From: Blastococcus sp. CT_GayMR20
GTDB taxonomy: Bacteria; Actinomycetota; Actinomycetes; Mycobacteriales; Geodermatophilaceae
Length of the DNA stretch: 37,023 nucleotides
Direction of reading: 5' to 3'
Assembly (NCBI RefSeq): GCF_004570345.1
Contig: NZ_SPQM01000039.1
Location: 1-37,023 of the forward strand
The notes beneath the pieces were generated by a model. It had not been told where the DNA came from and searched no databases. It saw only the letters and a program-made list of their open reading frames with translations. This document shows positions 16,163-23,896 of this stretch, one piece after another. Made by a program: the position numbers and the translations under genes. Every line of letters begins with the position of its first letter. The first letter of the stretch is position 1.

Positions 16163-17513
16163 ATGCGCAGCGTAGGTGGCGGGCGTGACGGCGCCCCTCA
16201 TCCCACGGGCGAGCCCCGACGGTGCGCCGTCCCGTTCGCGCCGTTCCCGTCGTGCCGTCGGCTGGCGGCGCTGGTCTCGGTGGCGTTCCTCGGCACCAAC
16301 GCCCTCGCGTACGGGTTCACCGTCCCGGCGGCACGGTCGCTCGCCCCTTCGGCGTTCGGCGAGCTCGCGGCGCTGATGGGCGTGCTGCTCGTGGGCTCGG
16401 TACCGGCGACGGGCATCCAGACCGTCGCCGCGCTGTACCTCGGCGGGCGGAGGGGGGCGCACGGCCGCGCCGTCGGCCGGCTGCACGCCACCGCGGTGCT
16501 GGCCGGGTCGGCGGTCACGGCGGCCGGCCTGCTCGCGATCGCCCCCGCGACGGCGCTGCTGCACCTGCGCGACGGCACGCCCGTGGCCTGGGTCGCCCTC
16601 CTGCTGCTCCCCCACACGCTGGTGGCCGGCTACCAGGGGATTCCTGCAGGGCGGCTCGCGATACGGCCGCCTCGCGGCGGTCTCGGCGTTCTTCGGTGGC
16701 GCCGAGCTCGCCGGCGGGACCCTCGGGTTGCTGCTGGTCGGCTCGCCGACCGCGGCCCTGGCCGGCATGACGATCGGGTCCGGCGTCGGGGCGCTCGCCG
16801 GCTGGGCCGGCTGCGGCCGCCCGGGACTGCACCGGGACGTGCAGGCACCCGCGCTGGCGACCGTCCGGGCGTCGGCCGCCCTGCTCGGCTTCGTGGTGCT
16901 GTTCAACCTCGACCTGCTCCTGGCGCGCCACCACCTCCCGGCGCTGGCGGCCGGTGAGTACGCGGTCGGCTCGATCGTCGCGAAGGTCGCATTCTGGCTG
17001 CCGCAGGGCGTCGGTGTCGTCCTCCTCCCCCGGCTCGCCGACGCGGGCCGCCGGCACCGGGTGCTCGGGCCGGCGCTCGCCCTCGTGGCCGCCTCCGGCG
17101 CGGCGCTCACCCTGGCCACCGCGGCCCTCGGGTCACGGGCACTGCCGCTGATCGGGGGCTCCGCCTACGGCCCCGCACTCGGCGCGGCCACCTGGTGCTT
17201 CGCCGCGCTGGGCACGCTTCTCGCCCTGACCCAGCTGCTCCTCTTCTCCGACATCGCCGGGGCAGGGCGGGTGCCGGGGGCGGTCGTGTGGACGGCGGCC
17301 GTCGCGGAGTGCGCCGTCCTGGAGGCGCTCGCCGCCGTCGACGCCCTCTCGCCCCGGACCGTCGTGAGCACGGCGACGCTGACCGCTGTCACGCTCGTGG
17401 GCGCCGGACTCGTGCGGCTGCGTCGCGAGCGCGCGGCGTCGGGCCGCGCCGTCCTCAGTCCGGCAGCCGCCGCGGACGGATCAGCAGCACCGCCAGTGCC
17501 CCAGCCGCGCTGA
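16163..17513 (+). pseudogene. Polysaccharide flippase (Wzx/MOP-like), interrupted by a frameshift
   Basis: Two frames together encode one multi-helix flippase. The first part (from about 16262: LVSVAFLGTNALAYGFTVPAARSLAPSAFGELAALMG) ends as LVAGYQG; the second begins FLQGGSRYGRLAAVSAFFGGAEL and runs through VLFNLDLLLARHHLPALAAGEYAVGS, the MOP-family core, to the TGA at 17511. The switch is at the G run 16636-16639, where one extra base explains it. The start is also uncertain: ATG 16163 is in the first frame without a ribosome site, whereas GTG 16185 is in the other frame and reads VTAPLIPRASPDGAP, so a second compensating indel near 16250 is possible. Role if intact: translocating lipid-linked glycans. 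It overlaps the opposite MFS gene by 59 bp. Confidence 0.72.
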
Positions 17514-18891
17514 CCCCGGCGGCGCCGAGTGCAGCGGCGTTCCAGCCGCCGGTCAGCCCCTCGGCCGTTCCGGCCGGCGCGCCGGACACGGTCACCAGGA
17601 CGACGAGGGTGACCCCGATGGCCGCGCCGAGGTAGCGGGCGGTGTTGTTGGCGCCGCTGCCCATCGCCGCGCGGTGGGCCGGCACGTGTGCGACCGACTC
17701 CCGGCCGAGCGCGGCGTTGGCCGCCCCGTAGCCGATCCCGAGCACCAGCAGACCGGGCAGCAGACGGTTGCCGGAGGCGTCCTCGGCGAGGACCGCGAGC
17801 GCGGCGAGGCCCGCCGCCGACAGCGCCAGGCCGGCGGCCAGCAGGATGCGGCCGTCGAAGGCCGGGATGAGCCGGACCGCCAGCGCGGTGACGGTGGAGA
17901 CCACGGACCAGACGACGACCAGCAGCGTCACGGCCGGCAGGCTCCCGCCGAGGGCGCGCATCACGACGGTGGCGAGGAAGGACATGACGCCGACGACGGC
18001 CGCGCCGGTGACGAAGGCGCCCACGGCCGCGGCGACGAAGCCGGGCACCCGGAACAGCGACAGGTCGATCAGCGGCGCCGCGACCCGGTGCTCGGCGAGC
18101 ACGAACGCGGCCGCGAGCCCCGCACCGAGCAGCAGGAAGAGCAGCACGGGAACGGGTCCGCCGCCGGACCGGGTCTGCACGAGGCCGACCAGCAGGCAGG
18201 TGACGGCCGCGACCAGCAGCAGGGGTCCGGCGACGTCGATGGGCCGGCGGGTCGACGGCCCCGACGGGAGCAGGACCAGCCGCGCCGCTGCGGCGAGGAG
18301 CACGGCCAGGACGGCGGTGACGACGTAGCTGCCGCGCCAGCCCTCGCCGGTGTCGACCGCGACCGCGAGCAGCCCGCCGACTCCGGTCCCGGCGCCCACG
18401 CTGGCTCCCCAGACGGCCGCGGCGCGCGCACGCGCCGGGCCGAGCGGGAACGCCGAGGAGATGAGCCCCAGGGAGCAGGCGAGGACCGCTGCTCCACCGA
18501 CGCCCTCGAGCAGCCGGCCGGCCAGGAACACGCCGGTCGAGCCCGCCGCCGCGGCGGTGACGGCACCGAGGGCCAGCAGCCCGAGGCCTCCCACGAAGAC
18601 GCGTCGCCGCCCGACCTGGTCGGCGACCGCACCGGCGACGAGCAGGGCCGCCGCGAGCCCCACGCTCATCGCGCTGAGCAGCCAGGCCTGCCCGGCGACC
18701 CCGGTGCCGAAGGCGACCGCGGTGCGCGCGCCGGTCGCCAGCGGCGTGACGAAGGTGGCGAGGACCAGCAGCGTGCTGACCGACACGACGGCGAGCGTCC
18801 GCGAGGCGGCCTCCGGGGCGCCCACGGTCGGCGGAGCGACGGCCGCCCCGGCGGTCCCTCGTGGCGGACCGCTGGTCCCGGACGTGGTCAT
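17455..18891 (-). CDS. DHA2-type (EmrB/QacA-like) MFS transporter
   Basis: 478 residues. A ~30-residue Ala/Pro/Thr-rich cytoplasmic N-terminus precedes many transmembrane helices (12-14 by hydropathy). MFS motif A appears as AVADQVGRRRVFVGG (about 87-101), and the family pattern LAGRLLEGVGGAAVLACSLGLI follows. The central region HRVAAPLIDLSLFRVPGFVAAAVG resembles the mid-protein link of DHA2 drug exporters. GAGGAG lies 6 bp before ATG 18891. Likely a proton-driven exporter of small hydrophobic compounds; substrate unknown. Its 3' end overlaps the flippase remnant. Confidence 0.85.
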   Translation of the reverse strand: MTTSGTSGPPRGTAGAAVAPPTVGAPEAASRTLAVVSVSTLLVLATFVTPLATGARTAVAFGTGVAGQAWLLSAMSVGLAAALLVAGAVADQVGRRRVFVGGLGLLALGAVTAAAAGSTGVFLAGRLLEGVGGAAVLACSLGLISSAFPLGPARARAAAVWGASVGAGTGVGGLLAVAVDTGEGWRGSYVVTAVLAVLLAAAARLVLLPSGPSTRRPIDVAGPLLLVAAVTCLLVGLVQTRSGGGPVPVLLFLLLGAGLAAAFVLAEHRVAAPLIDLSLFRVPGFVAAAVGAFVTGAAVVGVMSFLATVVMRALGGSLPAVTLLVVVWSVVSTVTALAVRLIPAFDGRILLAAGLALSAAGLAALAVLAEDASGNRLLPGLLVLGIGYGAANAALGRESVAHVPAHRAAMGSGANNTARYLGAAIGVTLVVLVTVSGAPAGTAEGLTGGWNAAALGAAGVSAAGALAVLLIRPRRLPD

Positions 18892-18898
18892 GCGCGCT

Positions 18899-18932
18899 CC
18901 TCGGTCGGCCTGGTTTGATTTCCGTACCGAGG
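18899..18932. promoter_or_regulatory. Inverted repeat upstream of the DHA2 MFS gene
   Basis: CCTCGGT (18899-18905) and ACCGAGG (18926-18932) are perfect 7-bp arms around a 20-bp, relatively AT-rich centre. One arm overlaps the MFS ribosome binding site. It could be an operator or a leader hairpin. The rest of the 206-bp divergent spacer to the cupin gene shows no clear promoter. Confidence 0.35.
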
Positions 18933-19097
18933 CGAAGCTAGCAGTGCAGGTAGGGAAAGCGCACCGATGACCTGTCCACCGGTCGGAGGTTTGTGATCAT
19001 TTCGAGGACTACTCCGCGAGGACCCGGGCAGGACCACGACGTCCGGGCACGGGTCCGCCCGGACGTCACTCCCGGCCCGACGAGAGGAGCGCCGTCC

Positions 19098-19496
19098 ATG
19101 GCGTCCGTCATCCACTACACGATCGCCACCGAGGCCGAGAAGAGCCCTGACTTCCGCCGCGTCCTCTGGACCGGCGAGCACACGCAGCTGGTCATCATGA
19201 CCATCCCGCCGGACGGCGAGATCGGTGAGGAGGTCCACGAGGTGGACCAGATCCTCACGTTCGTCAGCGGCACGGGGAAGGCGATCGTGTCGGGGTCGGA
19301 GAAGGTCGTGGCCCAGGGCGACCTGGTCGTCGTCCCGGCCGGCAAGAAGCACAACTTCTTGAACACCGGCGCCAACCCGCTGATCCTCTACACCGTCTAC
19401 GGGCCGCCGGAGCACGCCGACGGCGCGGTGCACAAGACCAAGGAGGAGGCCGACCGGCTGGAGGAGGAGGGCAAGGACGAGCCGCCGTCGTCCTGA
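19098..19496 (+). CDS. Small cupin-domain protein
   Basis: 132 residues, a single cupin barrel. Motif 2 is textbook: G-DLVVV-PAG-KK-H-NFL-N (about 74-89). Motif 1 is degenerate: GEIGEEVHEVDQILTFVSGTG has only one of the usual two His, so a metal site may be incomplete. The C-terminus is a charged helix (KTKEEADRLEEEGKDEPPSS). GAGAGGAG precedes ATG 19098; an in-frame extension to 18993 has no ribosome site. Function unknown beyond small-ligand or metal binding. The transcript probably ends at the hairpin at 19509-19542. Confidence 0.85.
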   Translation: MASVIHYTIATEAEKSPDFRRVLWTGEHTQLVIMTIPPDGEIGEEVHEVDQILTFVSGTGKAIVSGSEKVVAQGDLVVVPAGKKHNFLNTGANPLILYTVYGPPEHADGAVHKTKEEADRLEEEGKDEPPSS

Positions 19497-19508
19497 CCCC
19501 CGGATGTG

Positions 19509-19542
19509 CCGTCAGGTGCCCAGCAGACCGAGCACCTGACGG
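19509..19542. terminator. Perfect 11-bp terminator hairpin overlapping the ackA stop codon
   Basis: Arms CCGTCAGGTGC (19509-19519) and GCACCTGACGG (19532-19542) are perfect complements around a 12-base loop. The hairpin lies 13 bp after the cupin stop and contains the ackA stop (19512-19514) and its last ten codons, so it can serve both convergent genes. No T tract follows. Confidence 0.7.
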
Positions 19543-20609
19543 CGGATCTCCAGGTCCTCCCGGGCGGTGACGACGACCGTGCGCACGGCGGCACCGACGC
19601 CGCTGATGTCGGCGTCCGCGGTCGCCGCCCGGTTGCGGTCGTGGTCGACCGCGACGCCGAGGTGCGCGAGGCCGGCGGCGAGGTCCGCGCGGACCTCCCG
19701 GGAGTGCTCCCCCACGCCGCCGGTGAGGACCAGCAGGTCGAGGCCACCGGTGGCCGCGGTCATCGCCGCCGTTTCGCGCACGAGCCGGTGCAGGTAGACG
19801 TCGAACGCCAGCCGGCACGCCTCGTCGCCGCCGGCGCGGCCGGCGAGCACGTCCCGCAGGTCGCCCGACGTCCCGGACAGTCCCCGCAGCCCTGATCGGT
19901 GCTCCAGGACGTCGCTCAGCGCGGGTTCCGGGACCTGGGCGTGCTCGAGCAGCCAGAGCAGCAGGCCGGGGTCGAGGGTGCCCGGCCGCGTGTTCATGAC
20001 CAGGCCCGCCAGCGGCGTGAACCCCATGGTGGTGTCCACCGAGACACCTCTCCGGACCGCGGCCAGGGACGCTCCCGCACCCAGGTGCGCCGACACGATC
20101 CGCAGCTCGGCTGCCGGCCGGCCGACGAGGTCGGCCCCCCGTCGCGCGGCGTACGCGTGCGAGAGCCCGTGGAAGCCGTAGCGACGCAGGCCCCAGCGCT
20201 CGTTCCATTCCCGCGGCAGGGCGTACGTGGCGGCGGCGGGCGGCAGGGTCGCGTGGAACGTCGTGTCGAAGGCGGCCACGGCCGGCACCCCGGGCAGCAG
20301 CTCCCCCACCGACCGGATGCCGGCCAGCGCCCGCGGGTTGTGCAGCGGCGCCAGGTGGCTGATCGAGTCCAGGTAGGCGACCACGTCGCCGTCGACGACG
20401 GCCGGCCCGGTGTGCCGCGGACCGCCGTGCACCACGCGGTGCCCGACCGCGTCCACCGCACCGCAGCCGAGGAGGAAGTCGGCGAGAGGCTCCAGGTGCC
20501 CCTCGCCCTCCCACTCCTCGACCGTGACGGCGGAGGTGCGGCCCCCGTCGTCGTCCAGCCGGGTGAGCTTGAGGCTGCTGGACCCGGCGTTGACGACGAG
20601 GACCCTCAC
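19512..20609 (-). CDS. ackA: Acetate kinase
   Basis: 365 residues, slightly shorter than the usual ~400. Signatures: N-terminal [13 protein letters not shown] (residues 3-15, phosphate-binding), the VHGG motif, [73 protein letters not shown], and LTGGVGEHS near the C-terminus. It interconverts acetyl-phosphate + ADP and acetate + ATP in the cytosol. The GTG start at 20609 overlaps the phosphoketolase TGA (GTGA), so the two enzymes are translationally coupled and AckA uses the acetyl-phosphate its neighbour makes. Function is secure. Confidence 0.95.
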   Translation of the reverse strand: MRVLVVNAGSSSLKLTRLDDDGGRTSAVTVEEWEGEGHLEPLADFLLGCGAVDAVGHRVVHGGPRHTGPAVVDGDVVAYLDSISHLAPLHNPRALAGIRSVGELLPGVPAVAAFDTTFHATLPPAAATYALPREWNERWGLRRYGFHGLSHAYAARRGADLVGRPAAELRIVSAHLGAGASLAAVRRGVSVDTTMGFTPLAGLVMNTRPGTLDPGLLLWLLEHAQVPEPALSDVLEHRSGLRGLSGTSGDLRDVLAGRAGGDEACRLAFDVYLHRLVRETAAMTAATGGLDLLVLTGGVGEHSREVRADLAAGLAHLGVAVDHDRNRAATADADISGVGAAVRTVVVTAREDLEIRRQVLGLLGT

Positions 20610-23017
20610 CCGGCCACCGGTTCGCGCAGCGGGTCCCCACCGGAGGTGGCCGGCCCCGGCGTGCCGCTCCACTGCCAGTCGCGGATCTCCGGCAGGTCCT
20701 CGCCGTGCGTGCGGACGTACCGCCGGTGCTCGGCGAGCTTGTCGCGCAGCCGGTCGCGGGCGTGCGCACCGATGGCCCGCAGCCGCGGCACCCGGTCGAT
20801 GACGTCGATCGCGAGGTCGTAGCGGTCGATCCCGTTCATCACGCAGATGTCGAACGGCGTGGTCGTCGTCCCCTCCTCGACGTATCCGCGGACGTGGACG
20901 TTCCCGTGGTTGGTCCGCCGGTAGGTCAGCCGGTGGATGAGCCACGGATAGCCGTGGTAGGCGAAGATCACGGGCTTGTCCTGCGTGAACAGCGAGTCGA
21001 ACTCGGCGTCGGAGAGCCCGTGCGGGTGCTGCCGCTCGTCCTGCAGCCGCATCAGGTCCACGACGTTGACCACCCGCACCCTCAGGTCGGGGAACAGCCC
21101 GCGGAGGAGCTCGGCGGCGGCCAGGGTCTCCATGGTGGGGATGTCCCCGGCGCAGCCGAGGACGACGTCGGGCTCGACGCCGGCGTCGGTGCTGGCCCAG
21201 GACCAGATGCCGATGCCCTTGGTGGCGTGCTCGACCGCGTCGTCGATGCCGAGGTACTGCAGAGCCGGCTGCTTCCCGGCGACGATGACGTTGACGTACT
21301 GCCGGCTGCGGAGGCAGTGGTCGGCCACCGACAGCAGGGTGTTCGCGTCCGGCGGCAGGTAGACCCGGATGACGTCGGCCTTCTTGTTCACCACGTGGTC
21401 GATGAAGCCGGGGTCCTGGTGGGAGAACCCGTTGTGGTCCTGCCGCCAGACGTGCGACGTCAGGAGGTAGTTCAGCGAGGCGATCGGCCGCCGCCACGGA
21501 ATGCCGTTGGTGGTCTTCAGCCACTTCGCGTGCTGGTTGAACATCGAGTCCACGACGTGGACGAACGCCTCGTAGCAGGAGAAGAAGCCGTGCCGGCCGG
21601 TGAGCAGGTAGCCCTCCAGCCAGCCCTGGCAGAGGTGCTCGGAGAGCACCTCCATGACCCGGCCGCCGGGCGCGAGGTGGTCGTCGCCGGGCAGCCGCTC
21701 GGCCATCCACGCCCGGTCGGTCACCTCGAGGACGGCGCCGAGGCGGTTGGAGTTGTTCTCGTCGGGGCTGAACACGCGGAACGTGGTCATGTTCCGGCGC
21801 ATCACCTCCCGGAGGAACGTGCCGAGCACCCGGGTGGACTCGACGGCTCCCGTGCCCGGTGCCGGGACCGGGACGGCGCAGTCGCGGAAGTCCGGCATCC
21901 GCAAGGGCTGGAGCAGCTCCCCGCCGTTGGCGTGGGGGTTCGCGCTCATCCGCCGCGTCCCGGCCGGATGGAGGTCCCGGACGGCGGCGACCGGGACGCC
22001 GTCGGCGTCGAACAGCTCCTCGGGCCGGTAGCTGCGCAGCCACTCCTCCAGCACCGTGCGGTGCCCGTCGTCGCCGCGGGCGTTGGCGAACGGCACCTGG
22101 TGCGCCCGCCAGGTGCCCTCGACCTGGAGGCCGTCGACGACCTGCGGACCGGTCCAGCCCTTGGGCGAGGCCAGCACGATCATCGGCCAGCGCGGCCGTT
22201 CGGTTCCGCCGTCCTCCCGGGCCCGCCGCTGGATCCCGGCGATCTCGTCGAGACAGCGGTCGAGGGTCGCCGCGAACTGCTGGTGCATCGTCGCCGGGTC
22301 CTCGCCCTCCACCAGGTAGGGCTCGTGGCCGTAGCCGCGCAGCAGCTCCAGCAGCTCCGACCGCGGGATGCGGGCCAGCACGGTCGGATTGGCGATCTTG
22401 TAGCCGTTGAGGTGCAGGATCGGCAGGACCGCCCCGTCGGTGCGGGGGTCGGCGAACTTGTTCCCGTGCCAGCTCGCCGCGAGCGGCCCGGTCTCCGCCT
22501 CGCCGTCCCCCACGACCGCCGCGACGACCAGGTCGGGGTTGTCGAACGCAGCGCCGTAGGCGTGGACGAGGGCGTAGCCGAGCTCGCCGCCCTCGTGGAT
22601 CGAACCCGGGGTCTCGGGCGCGACGTGGCTGGGGATGCCGCCCGGGAAGGAGAACTGGGTGAACAGCCGCTCCATGCCGGCGGCGTCCTGCGAGACATCC
22701 GGGTAGACCTGGCTGTAGGTGCCCTCCAGCCACGCGGCGGCGACCGGGCCGGGTCCGCCGTGCCCCGGCCCCATCACGTAGATGAGGTCGAGGTCGCGGG
22801 CGGCGATGGCCCGGTTGAGGTGGGCGTAGAGGAAGTTCAGCCCGGGCGTCGTCCCCCAGTGCCCGAGCAGGCGCGGCTTGATGTGCTCCGGACGCAGGGG
22901 CTCACGGAGCAGCGGATTCGCCATCAGGTAGATCTGCCCGACCGACAGGTAGTTCGCGGCCCGCCACCACGCGTCGATCGCGGTGAGCTCGTCCTCGGTC
23001 AGCGGGCCGGCGTCCAT
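20606..23017 (-). CDS. xfp: Xylulose-5-phosphate/fructose-6-phosphate phosphoketolase
   Basis: 803 residues, the normal phosphoketolase length. Conserved blocks: [47 protein letters not shown] (TPP site His), [23 protein letters not shown], the Mg-TPP motif [19 protein letters not shown], and [18 protein letters not shown] in the pyrimidine domain. It cleaves xylulose-5-P (and usually fructose-6-P) with phosphate to acetyl-phosphate and an aldose phosphate. Together with the coupled acetate kinase it forms a carbon-saving bypass yielding acetate and ATP. GGGAG lies 8 bp before ATG 23017. Strict substrate preference cannot be read from the sequence. Confidence 0.95.
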   Translation of the reverse strand: MDAGPLTEDELTAIDAWWRAANYLSVGQIYLMANPLLREPLRPEHIKPRLLGHWGTTPGLNFLYAHLNRAIAARDLDLIYVMGPGHGGPGPVAAAWLEGTYSQVYPDVSQDAAGMERLFTQFSFPGGIPSHVAPETPGSIHEGGELGYALVHAYGAAFDNPDLVVAAVVGDGEAETGPLAASWHGNKFADPRTDGAVLPILHLNGYKIANPTVLARIPRSELLELLRGYGHEPYLVEGEDPATMHQQFAATLDRCLDEIAGIQRRAREDGGTERPRWPMIVLASPKGWTGPQVVDGLQVEGTWRAHQVPFANARGDDGHRTVLEEWLRSYRPEELFDADGVPVAAVRDLHPAGTRRMSANPHANGGELLQPLRMPDFRDCAVPVPAPGTGAVESTRVLGTFLREVMRRNMTTFRVFSPDENNSNRLGAVLEVTDRAWMAERLPGDDHLAPGGRVMEVLSEHLCQGWLEGYLLTGRHGFFSCYEAFVHVVDSMFNQHAKWLKTTNGIPWRRPIASLNYLLTSHVWRQDHNGFSHQDPGFIDHVVNKKADVIRVYLPPDANTLLSVADHCLRSRQYVNVIVAGKQPALQYLGIDDAVEHATKGIGIWSWASTDAGVEPDVVLGCAGDIPTMETLAAAELLRGLFPDLRVRVVNVVDLMRLQDERQHPHGLSDAEFDSLFTQDKPVIFAYHGYPWLIHRLTYRRTNHGNVHVRGYVEEGTTTTPFDICVMNGIDRYDLAIDVIDRVPRLRAIGAHARDRLRDKLAEHRRYVRTHGEDLPEIRDWQWSGTPGPATSGGDPLREPVAG

Positions 23018-23031
23018 CTCGTCGCTCCCTC

Positions 23032-23055
23032 GGCTCGGGGTGTGCCGCCCGAGCC
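23032..23055. promoter_or_regulatory. 8-bp-arm hairpin just upstream of phosphoketolase
   Basis: GGCTCGGG (23032-23039) and CCCGAGCC (23048-23055) are perfect complements with an 8-base loop. It lies 15 bp before the xfp ATG, beside the ribosome site, and about 70 bp after the stop of the upstream same-strand gene. It may terminate that gene's transcript or act in the xfp leader; the sequence cannot decide. Confidence 0.4.
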
Positions 23056-23123
23056 AATCAGCAGAGGCGCAGGCCGTCCACGGTCCAGCGGATGAACCGG
23101 CCCGCCGCCCACCGATCCGTGCC

Positions 23124-23834
23124 CTAGCCGTACCCGGCGGTCACGTGCCTCGGGACGCGGAGGCCGCCGACGGCCAGCTCACCGTCGAGGGTGGCGCCGA
23201 ACGGCTGCTCGCCGAACGTCTTCCGGTCCAGCGGCCCCCAGCGCCGCATCCCCAGCGCGGTCAACGCGCCGTCCGCGCCGACGCTGATCGTGACCTCCTG
23301 CGTGTCCCCCCCGACGGCGATCTCGGCCACGGCCCGGTCGGCGTCCAGCGGCCGCCACCGCACCTCCGGGCTCAGCGCCGCTGTCGGAAGGGCGACCAGC
23401 AGCTCACCGGCGTGCCGACCGGCCGCGCTGCGCGTGACGTCGCCCCCCGCCGCCGAGGCCACGGGCACGATCCCGAACAGCCGCCACCGCATCTCCCCCG
23501 ACGCGCGGGTCCACCGGTCGAAGCCGCGGATGGGCAGACCGAGCAGCCGGGCGGTGGCGGCCCAGACGAAGCCCCGGGTCAGCGACAGCCGCTGGACGGC
23601 GGTGAAGGGGCTCCACCGGCCGAGGAAGATCTCGCCGTGCATGCGCAGCTCGACCGCGCGCACCCGCGGTGTCCCCTCGTCGATCGCACGGGTCAGCCAC
23701 CGGCGCACCGGCTCGGCGAGGTCGCTCGTCATCCCGCCGGTGAAGCCGGGCGGCACCTCACTCCCCGAGGTCAGCGACCGCCAGTCCTCGGCGACCGGCG
23801 GCGTCAGCCCGGCCGGCACCCCGTTCCCACGCAC
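23124..23834 (-). CDS. Conserved protein resembling DUF6544/DUF6920 family
   Basis: 236 residues as read from GTG 23834. No cofactor motif. The pattern [13 protein letters not shown] ... [51 protein letters not shown] ... [11 protein letters not shown] ... [28 protein letters not shown] is, from memory, that of conserved proteins named DUF6544 or DUF6920; the second half is beta-rich. Function unknown. The GTG lacks a good ribosome site; ATG at about 23732 ([12 protein letters not shown]) is a plausible shorter start. Same strand as xfp and 106 bp upstream of it; divergent from the FAD/Fe-S gene. Confidence 0.65.
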   Translation of the reverse strand: MRGNGVPAGLTPPVAEDWRSLTSGSEVPPGFTGGMTSDLAEPVRRWLTRAIDEGTPRVRAVELRMHGEIFLGRWSPFTAVQRLSLTRGFVWAATARLLGLPIRGFDRWTRASGEMRWRLFGIVPVASAAGGDVTRSAAGRHAGELLVALPTAALSPEVRWRPLDADRAVAEIAVGGDTQEVTISVGADGALTALGMRRWGPLDRKTFGEQPFGATLDGELAVGGLRVPRHVTAGYG

Positions 23835-23896
23835 CCCGCCAGCATGGCAGTGGGGGCGGGGTGGCTGCCCCGGAGGGCGCGACGGAGACTCGCCTC

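Noticed and set aside
23861..23896. GTG at 23861 as start of the FAD/Fe-S gene
   Set aside because: ATG 23897 has GGAG 9 bp upstream; the extra 12 residues match nothing in the family.
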